From Rhodocollybia butyracea (lineage: Eukaryota; Basidiomycota; Agaricomycetes; Agaricales; Omphalotaceae), in contig JADNRY010000152.1 in the NCBI GenBank assembly GCA_015501585.1, positions 62,001 to 126,000 on the forward strand: 64,000 nt of DNA, read 5' to 3'. The notes beneath the pieces were generated by a model. That model had not been told where the DNA came from. It saw nothing but the letters and a program-made list of their open reading frames with translations, and did not search any database. This document shows, one piece after another, positions 57,701 to 64,000 of this stretch. Numbering within the stretch: the first letter of the stretch is position 1; each line of letters starts with the position of its first letter. A program made the translations under genes and the position numbers.

Positions 57701-58087
57701 CTTGGCTATAGAAAAAAGAGAAATCAGATACTAAAATTCCAAGGCCGAAAGCGCCAGGGCCAAGCCTGTTGTTCATAACGGGCGGGCTGCAATTGAGAAA
57801 TAACAAGTCGGCTTGGCGGGACAGTAGGCGGGCAGCCCTGACCCAGGTCTCAGCCCAGATAAGACTTAGCGCCTTGGCAATTATTTGAAACGTTATCATG
57901 CCGGCTTTATGTAGCTTACATGAAGGTCCTATGGACCTTCTGGACTCTTTCCTTATAGATAATAGTTAGAATTATTCAAGGAAATACTCGCAATGTAGGG
58001 AAAGTCTCAAATCCAGGGGAGGGGGCCTGGCATGTGGGGCCCATCTTACCAGGCTTACATCTTTTTGACAGGTGTGATGTCGAGGTG
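54761..58087. mobile_element. 3,327-bp long-TIR element inserted in gag
   Basis: The ends are inverted repeats of about 147 bp starting CACCTCGACATCACACCTG, with only a handful of mismatches between arms. The flanking 8-mer ACGGTCAT is duplicated (54,753-54,760 and 58,088-58,095). Excision with one duplication joins FAYDR to AVHRLIGQKR in the gag frame. There is no transposase ORF in the 3-kb interior, which is AT-rich and unlike anything else in the window. Eight-bp duplication with long TIRs fits a non-autonomous hAT or Mutator-like element. Confidence 0.9.
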
Positions 58088-58095
58088 ACGGTCAT

Positions 58096-58673
58096 AGGCA
58101 AAGATGTGATGGTGGATTGGGATGGGAGTGGCACGGAAAAGTTTGAACATGTGTTGGTCATATTTCTTGAGTTCAATCTTGCGAGTGGGGAAGATGGTAG
58201 TGACTGCCCTGGCATAGATTCGCCAAACTGCATGCCAGTCATGAGTGGTGTTGACGGGGATCTTGGTTTTGTTGATCCGAGTGGAGATGGTAACTCCATT
58301 CTTGGTGATGATGTCTTCTGTAGCTGTGGTGGAGAATTCATCAGCAAGGATGTACTCAAACTTGACAAATGTATCAAGGAGGATGGCTTTCCAGAGGTCT
58401 CTAGGGAAGTTGGGCAGTTTACCCTTGTTGGTGATGAGTCAGACACACTCATTGATGTCCCGAGTGTGGTTTTTGACAAGTTTTTTGATGTAGGCGTGTC
58501 ATGGCGTAAGGTTAAATTCTTCATCCTCCTCCTCTTCTTGTGTCCAGAGAAGAAGGACTTGGTCGAGTTTGGGCTTCTTGTAGGTCCCTGTGCTGTCAAT
58601 CTCCTCTTTTTTGTCATCCGGGGAGTGGGCTCGTTTTCAGTTAGAGGTGAGCCTGTTGAGGAGTGAGGGTCCG
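58096..58673 (-). pseudogene. Middle part of the Ngaro-like gag gene
   Basis: The coding frame reads KRAHSPDDKKEEIDSTG, KPKLDQVLLLWTQEEEED, HAYIKKLVKNHTRDINECV, LITNKGKLPNFPRDLWKAI, DTFVKFEYILADEF, INKTKIPVNTTHDWHAVW and TIFPTRKIELKKYDQHMFKL up to HHHIFAYDR at the TIR element. Three TGA codons break it, each where Arg is plausible. The large ORFs on the opposite strand here are shadows. Confidence 0.75.
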
Positions 58674-59228
58674 TTAGATAACCTGGAGAGAAGGATTGTC
58701 TTGGAGGCGTTGGAGCAGTGCATTGGCTGCTTCAATGTCATCCTCGTCAATAGGGTTGTTGTCTTGTGGTTCACCAGTGTTGTTACTTCCAAATAGTTTG
58801 TCTTCACCAGGTAACTGCTGGTTGGAGTTTTGTTCTCCAATACGGGCAGCCTCTTCCTTGGCATGCTCAATTTTGTCGAGTTGGTTGATGAAGGGAGCGA
58901 TGTGTCTAGGGTGGTATTGGGCCTGATGTTCGAAGAAGAGGTCTGCTGCTGTTGCCTTAAGATGAGAGATTGATTCAACTTTGGACTGGACTCCATTGTT
59001 GAAATCGTCAATGGTGGACTGTAGTGTTGCTCTGAGAGTCTGTGCAAAGGTGAGGTTGTGTGCTTGGAGCTGCTGGTCAGTTGACCTAGGCTGTTGCTCT
59101 CCTGGAACGGGGGCTCCTTGGGAACCAGAAGAGCTGGTGGGTTGGTTACCCAGGCACGGTCGCGGAGGTAGACTTTGTTGTATCCTTTCAAGGAAATCTA
59201 AATGTGACTGTTGTTGACCATCGGACAT
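58674..59228 (-). CDS. N-terminal gag ORF of the Ngaro-like element (184 aa)
   Basis: The start MSDGQQQSHLDFLERIQQSL lies 43 bp after the end of the A1 repeat. The protein is Gln/Asn-rich with helical stretches (LRATLQSTIDDFNNG, HLKATAADLFFEHQAQYHP) and an acidic region (NPIDEDDIEAANALLQRL) before the stop. It was probably the first third of one gag protein; the rest continues at 58,673 after a frameshift or stop. Confidence 0.7.
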   Translation of the reverse strand: MSDGQQQSHLDFLERIQQSLPPRPCLGNQPTSSSGSQGAPVPGEQQPRSTDQQLQAHNLTFAQTLRATLQSTIDDFNNGVQSKVESISHLKATAADLFFEHQAQYHPRHIAPFINQLDKIEHAKEEAARIGEQNSNQQLPGEDKLFGSNNTGEPQDNNPIDEDDIEAANALLQRLQDNPSLQVI

Positions 59229-59270
59229 AGTAGATGAGAGATAGATGAATTGATAGAATTGATTTAAAAA

Positions 59271-59735
59271 GACACAAAAATGAGGAGTGATGTTAAGTAC
59301 TGGCAGAGCGACAATAGAGAAACTGTAAGTAAGAAAGTCTAGTGAATAAACTGAGAGCATACCTGGCAGAGCAACGATAGAGAAACTGATAGAGTTTGCT
59401 CATTGCTCCGCCAGCGTATAAATACAATCTGAGGGCCCAAGTGAGAGGTCCAAAGGACAGGTCTAAGCTTGCTTAATTGTCCCAGACAAAGACCTGGAGA
59501 GAACAAGAGTTCTCGTGTCAACCCAATTGTTGGGACAAATTGGGGAAAGAACTTACCAGAAGAACATCCTCTGATAGAGGGAGTTTGATTCTGAGACATC
59601 TCTTGTTTACAACAAGAGGAGTCTGTGTTTCTTCTTGCAACCCAAGGGGTGAAGAAACACATAAGTATTCAGAGAGGATAGAAAAGTGTGTAACTCACTT
59701 GACTATTAGACTAATGTAAACCACTATGTTTAAAC
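59271..59735 (-). repeat. A1 split direct repeat (465 bp)
   Basis: The 5' terminal repeat of the Ngaro-like element, from GTTTAAACATAG (minus strand) to TTTTTGTGTC. It contains a TATAAAT box on the plus orientation mirror (about 59,417) and probably the element promoter. It is also found as A2 and, inverted, at 63,369. Confidence 0.85.
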
Positions 59736-59960
59736 ATGAGTATTCGGTGGCAAGAAGTGCAGGTTTTGAGAACAATCACAAATAACAACCGAGATTACTG
59801 TCTCAAATATATTCGCAATCAGTGGTGATAAGTTTTGAGAACAACAACCTAGATTACTATCCGGATCCCAAGTATATTCAGTGGCGAGCTAGTGGTGAGA
59901 AGTGCAGGTTTTGAGAACAATCAGTCAACCAACCACCCACCAGAATTTGTGATTGGTGCA
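59736..59960. repeat. GTGGCGAGAAGTGCAG repeat array, right flank of the Ngaro-like element
   Basis: Three imperfect units with GTGGCAAGAAGTGCAGG, TTTTGAGAACAATCA and CCTAGATTACTATC. They continue the unit cut at 43,297. Confidence 0.65.
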
Positions 59961-59999
59961 TCAGCAAAAATGTCAGAAACATTTATGTGCATGTAAGAA

Positions 60000-60310
60000 G
60001 TGAAAAGAATACAAGGCATAACAAGCTGGGGTGAGATTCTTACAGGCTCAAACAAGGTCATACAAGGCGCGAAGAGATTACAAGTCATAACAAGCTAAGA
60101 TATTATTACATGGGTAAATGAGGCCTAACAAGCAGTGAAAATATTACAAGCTGCAGCTTTCTTACATGCGTAAACAAGACTTTACAAGGTATGGCAAGCC
60201 GCGGAATGTGTAAACAAGACCTTACAAGACCCTACAAGGTATTACAAGCCATGGGATTCTTGCATGCGTAAATAAGATCGTACAAGCGGAAACAAGCAAC
60301 AAAGTTACAA
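60000..60310. repeat. TACAAG/AACAAG subterminal repeat cluster (left)
   Basis: More than fifteen copies of ACAAG-type hexamers (TACAAGGC, AACAAGC, TTACAAG) within 300 bp. The inverted form, CTTGTA/GCTTGT, clusters at 61,700-61,890, so the two clusters bracket the gene at 60.86-61.28 kb like subterminal transposase-binding sites. Confidence 0.6.
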
Positions 60311-60861
60311 ATCAAGCAGTGTAAGACTGACTTGATCAAGCGGTACAGGACCAGCTTGTCCAGAGAGTACACAGGTGTTAGAGAAAGCTTTAAAATTTGA
60401 ATGTGATGAGCATCGAAGTGATAAGCGCTTATGCTATCTAATCTTCCTTCCAAATGAGATTGGATTAAAGTCCGGGGTCACCTGATCTATGATGCAGCGC
60501 AATTTACGTGGAGATTTTTCGCTCTCTTTTGTTACCTCCTCCATGGCCAAAAAAAACTTCTCTAAAATCTACTGGCATCAATGCTGAATCTTTTCCTCTG
60601 CTGATGCGCTGTTGAATCTTCATGTTTGTCTTCAAGTTCCTCTAGTTCAAATGACAGCAGCAGCGATTGACAGCAACAAAGAAAACCAGAAACCACGTGC
60701 AGAGCCAACATCCAAGTCTTCCAAACCAACAAGTAGGCGAAAGGAGAACTTGGAGAAGTGAAAGACCAAGAAAAAAATTGCTGTTTGAGGATACAAAGTA
60801 CGTGCACCTAATTTCATTGCATATATGCTGATTTTGCTGTTATAGAATCTCTACAAAAGCC

Positions 60862-61284
60862 ATGAACAGTGAAATTCTGATGCCTGCCACTGAGTGGCCG
60901 GCACTCCTCTACAACATCGACGCATACAACCCCAAAGACCCAGAGCATGGTTTAAGTTCCAAGGCTATTTTCTTCGGCGCTAGCTTCGCATTCAACGGTA
61001 AGATTCAACCAAAGTCTAGGTATGTGTTCAGATTATGGTTCTTCTGTCTCATAAGTGATTCAATTACATAGGCCCCCTCTGCGCTCTCTGCCAGTGACAC
61101 TTGGAACCACGACAACAATAATTTCAGCGACACAGAATTCTACTTGGAAAATGTGCATTACTTCGAAGATGACCCTGAAGCGGAAAGAGTTGTACATTTG
61201 TTGGAGAGTTGGAACAGGTACGTCCGGTTACGCTCTCTTACACTACCACTTTTTAGAACAGTATTCGGTCATCCTTAAGGGCAG
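60862..61284 (+). CDS. Unknown protein between inverted repeat clusters, possibly degraded
   Basis: Exon-like stretches: MNSEILMPATEWPALLYN, NIDAYNPKDPEHGLSSKAIF and FFGASFAFNGKIQPKS, then after a GTATGT..ATAG intron SDTWNHDNNNFSDTEFYLEN, VHYFEDDPEAERVVHLLESW, and after a GTACGT..TTAG intron NRTVFGHP-stop. The second part reads well as protein, but the first splice does not keep its frame, so either the intron choice is wrong or the gene is broken. I recognise no family with certainty. Its position between TACAAG clusters suggests transposon cargo. Confidence 0.4.
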
Positions 61285-61699
61285 CAAGATAGCGCCGTCA
61301 TCAAAGAAACACACATCACTAGAAATCGCTCAAAGGCTCCTCCTTCAACTACATTGATTGTTTGCGCGGCACAAAAAGCACAGAATATACAACATTTAGT
61401 ACCCATGACCGACCTTGACGCCTCTGATACCCTAACTTAGCTTCTTTTGGCTTCATGCTTGCGTTGTTCTCTACCACATATGGGTCGTATATCACCTTTG
61501 TATTGCACTGCATCAGACTTCTTGCTCTCGTCACACCTGCATTTTTCACTCTCACGTATGATTGGTATCCATTGGACATTTTTTGTACTCTTTGGTCGCT
61601 TATTGTTTGTACTTTTTGCTCATTGTTGTAATCAATCATTATTTCAAATGTGCTGGTGTCTCAAAAACTGCCCATAAATTGCTCAGTATAGGTACTTAA

Positions 61700-61890
61700 G
61701 TTAAAAGGTCCCTGCTATGCCTTGTAATGGCTATAGGGCTTGTAAGGGCTTGTATTGGCTCATAATCTTGTGAAGCTTGTAAGCGCTTGTGACCATTCAG
61801 CAAAAACAAGCGCATACAAGGTGCGCTGACCTTGCAAGCTATGTGCAGCTTGTATGGCCTCGTTTTCCCTTGTCACCGCATACGGTTGAC
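61700..61890. repeat. CTTGTA subterminal repeat cluster (right, inverted)
   Basis: About ten copies of CTTGTA/GCTTGT, the reverse complement of the motif at 60,000-60,310, with a few forward copies (AACAAGCGCATACAAGG). Confidence 0.6.
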
Positions 61891-61917
61891 CTACTCTTTT
61901 GCTGATGTGGCAAGTGC

Positions 61918-62258
61918 ATGTTTTGAGAACAATCACAATTAACAATCTAGATTACTATATTTGGTGCCAAGCTACTAGTGGCGAGAAGTGTGGGTTTTGA
62001 GAACAATCCTGGAGCAATTGTGATTAACCACTACAATTTTTTTTGTTCCAAATATATTCTGTGGCGAGAAGAGGGAGAAGTGCAGGATTCAGTGAGAACA
62101 ATTATCAAGTTGAATTACTATTTCAAATGTATTCCGTGGCAAGAGGTTACCGTGCAGGTTCTGAGGCATAGCCTTAGTCCTCTTATAATAGATATGAATA
62201 TCAACTTGTAAACTTGTAAACAATCAGTTCATACCAAATACATTCAGTGGCAAGCAAG
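61918..62258. repeat. GTGGCGAGAAGTGCAG repeat array (right part)
   Basis: Four to five imperfect units (GTGGCAAGTGCATG, GTGGCGAGAAGTGTGG, GTGGCGAGAAGAGGG, GTGGCAAGAGG..GTGCAGG) with TTTTGAGAACAATC and ATATATTC spacers; same family as at 35.5, 43.2 and 59.7 kb. It is interrupted by the Helentron-like element at 62,259. Confidence 0.6.
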
Positions 62259-63362
62259 TTACGAGTCCTGAATGTAATGAAGGCTCGTCCTTATGGCCGG
62301 TTTCGTGTGGGAATTTCGTCCCAATTGGTTTTTGATGGCGTCCAAATTAAGCTAAGCAGAATTGTTTCGCCTTATTTGGGATGTAAAGCACCTGTCATGT
62401 GATTTTGTGAATTTACCTTCAGTGCTCAACAACAAGTTCAACGCTTCTCACTGCACTTTTCGCAGCTCCCAGTTGCCTGTTATTCCTTGTTGCACCACTT
62501 ACTCTCTTTATTTGCATCCTACCACTTACTGCATGGCAGTGCGACCACATTTACCCAGCGCATCAATGCATCTGACTGATACCAAACCATCCTCTTGACA
62601 TTTTTTTCCTGCATTAAACGCTGCTGCAGTTCTGTCTCTTACATGCACGTGCAAATTCTCAGTGCAGTGGATTCTTTTTTGCCACACAGTGTTTATATAT
62701 ATCTCATTACTTCCTGTTTTGTACCCCCGCACTTTACTTCCTCAGGTTCTTACTTTTTGTCATCGGCGGCAGTTGAAGTGCATGCGCTGCCTCTTTCGGT
62801 GTATTTAATGGTTCCATCGACAACTTCAATATTTACTGCCCTTTCTAACCTCAGACAAAATGCCTTCCTTTACTTCTTGTGAGTGTATTCGGGTATCCCT
62901 CACATTCCTCGCACTGATTTTTCTTTCATAGTGCCTACCGAGCTCACCACCAAAACTTTGTGAATTTATGTCACTTTCTACATTGATCCTTCATTTGACA
63001 TCACTCGTGTTCCATTGAATGATAGCAGCGCCCTTGAACTTCAGCATCTTTCCAACCGAAAAGAGCTCCTTTCCATGCTTACGGTTTGCTGGACATTCAC
63101 TGCTGTGTTGCCTCCGCTTATATTCCAGCGGGTCAATATCTTTTCAACCAGAGCAGTCACCAGCTTCCATCGCACTGTTCGTTCTTGCTTGGGAGAGTGT
63201 ATTGGATAATATGAGTATCAGAAATGTTAATATGTTATTGGGCCCAGGCATGTACTTACCTTCTGCTGTGATGTACTGCAGAGTGTAGTCTGCATTTCAT
63301 ACCTAGTCTCTTCCAGGACTTGTACCTGCCATGCGCTTGCGCAATGGCCCACACTCGCAAGT
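62259..63362 (+). mobile_element. Helentron-like non-autonomous element, copy 2
   Basis: It starts TTACGAGTCCTGAATG. Near the end it has the inverted CAGGACTTGTA, then the hairpin GCCATGCGC-TT-GCGCAATGGC and CCCACACTCGCAAGT. Both ends match the copy at 9,162-10,099 while the interiors differ. No Rep or helicase ORF is present. The interior is non-coding as far as I can see. Confidence 0.45.
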
Positions 63363-63368
63363 GAATCG

Positions 63369-64000
63369 TGTTTAAACATAGTGGTTTACATTAGTCTAAT
63401 AGTCAAGTGAGTTACACACTTTTCTATCCTCTCTGAATACTTATGTGTTTCTTCACCCCTTGGGTTGCAAGAAGAAACACAGACTCCTCTTGTTGTAAAC
63501 AAGAGATGTCTCAGAATCAAACTCCCTCTATCAGAGGATGTTCTTCTGGTAAGTTCTTTCCCCAATTTGTCCCAACAATTGGGTTGACACGAGAACTCTT
63601 GTTCTCTCCAGGTCTTTGTCTGGGACAATTAAGCAAGCTTAGACCTGTCCTTTGGACCTCTCACTTGGGCCCTCAGATTGTATTTATACGCTGGCGGAGC
63701 AATGAGCAAACTCTATCAGTTTCTCTATCGTTGCTCTGCCAGGTATGCTCTCAGTTTATTCACTAGACTTTCTTACTTACAGTTTCTCTATTGTCGCTCT
63801 GCCAGTACTTAACATCACTCCTCATTTTTGTGTCTCCCTCCCATAGTTCTCAAACTACTTCCCACTTCCTATTCTTTTTCTTTACTCATGTACTCTCGTA
63901 GTTAGTGGTCTCTTCACGCCTCGCTCAATCAATCTCAGGGCTGTCTCCTCGAGGCGGCTGCTTTTCTTGCTAAATCATGCAGTGATTCAAACGAACACAG
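63369..64000 (+). mobile_element. Solo A-B terminal repeat of the Ngaro-like family (runs off the window)
   Basis: From GTGTTTAAACATAG the sequence follows A1/A2 to about 63,836, then the 67-bp spacer of A2-B2, then the B repeat from about 63,902, cut by the window end about ten bases before its border. No gag or recombinase precedes it, so it looks like the product of A1 x A2 recombination, the equivalent of a solo LTR. It lies in the opposite orientation to the large element. Confidence 0.8.

Larger units (their letters stand above)
43298..59735 (-). mobile_element. Decayed Ngaro/PAT-like tyrosine-recombinase retrotransposon with nested insertions
   Basis: On the minus strand the order is A1 repeat (59,735-59,271), gag, RT (YVDDTYGW box), RNase H, tyrosine recombinase, B1 (49,213-49,107), A2 (49,103-43,472, split), B2 (43,404-43,298). 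A1 matches A2 and B1 matches B2, which is the split-direct-repeat layout known for Ngaro and PAT elements of order DIRS. No target-site duplication is visible, as expected for recombinase-mediated insertion. Subtracting the Copia element, the 3,327-bp TIR element, the solo LTR, the 1.78-kb segment and their duplications leaves about 5.75 kb, a normal size. The genes carry many TGA stops and some frameshifts, so the element is dead. Such elements reverse-transcribe into circles and integrate with the recombinase instead of a DDE integrase. Confidence 0.88.

Noticed and set aside
54757..58093. Inverted repeat as a sign of a DIRS-type inverted terminal repeat
   Set aside because: The repeats are internal to gag, have an 8-bp target duplication and their removal restores the gag frame, so they are the TIRs of an insertion.
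58034..58666. A 210-codon plus-strand ORF
   Set aside because: Antisense to the decayed gag gene, whose minus-strand frame has the recognisable motifs.
51881..58673. TGA as a recoded sense codon in the retroelement
   Set aside because: The intact Copia and host genes use TGA as stop, the dead element also has frameshifts and lost catalytic residues, and CpG decay explains all the cases.

Overview
The window looks like nuclear DNA of a filamentous basidiomycete, most likely an Agaricomycete. Real genes are cut by many short GT..AG introns of about 45-60 nt, some exons are only 7-9 nt, and the recognisable families are expanded in mushroom-forming fungi (7TM-like integral membrane proteins, F-box/LRR proteins, divergent G-alpha subunits, P450s). 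I do not name a species. No tRNA, rRNA or CRISPR array was recognised.

Layout. 0-13 kb: three minus-strand paralogues (plus one relic) of a small family with two membrane helices and a long Ser/Thr/Glu-rich tail, decayed pieces of a NIPA-type transporter gene, a 575-bp MITE and a Helentron-like element. 13-19 kb: an intact NIPA-like Mg2+ transporter gene (13 exons, 693 aa) and an intact cytochrome P450 (5 exons, 555 aa), both minus. 19.8-30.5 kb: a tandem triplication of a glyoxalase I gene plus a 7TM-like gene. Only the first glyoxalase copy is intact, and a 978-bp TIR element interrupts the third unit. 31-34 kb: a divergent G-alpha gene (15 exons, 479 aa). 34-43 kb: a 318-aa unknown protein beside a degenerate GTGGCGAGAAGTGCAG-type array, two duplicated gene pairs (125-aa unknowns; GNAT-like proteins) and an LRR protein.

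43.3-59.7 kb is one large nested transposon. Its shell is a decayed tyrosine-recombinase retrotransposon (Ngaro/PAT-like, order DIRS) on the minus strand with split direct repeats A1-gag-RT-RNaseH-YR-B1-A2-B2. Four later insertions opened it: a young intact Copia element (5,167 bp, LTRs differing at one base, TSD TCCCA), a 394-bp solo LTR (TSD GTTGG), a 3,327-bp long-TIR element (TSD ACGGTCAT) and an unclassified 1.78-kb segment. Removing them leaves about 5.75 kb, with reading frames that join at two of the insertion sites. Every in-frame stop I found in the decayed genes is TGA, nearly all where CGA is expected, which points to C-to-T decay at CpG.

59.7-64 kb: subterminal-repeat-rich sequence around one partly legible gene, a second Helentron-like element, and a solo A-B repeat of the same Ngaro-like family running off the window end. 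The host genes do not form an obvious pathway; what organises the region is segmental duplication and repeated transposon insertion.
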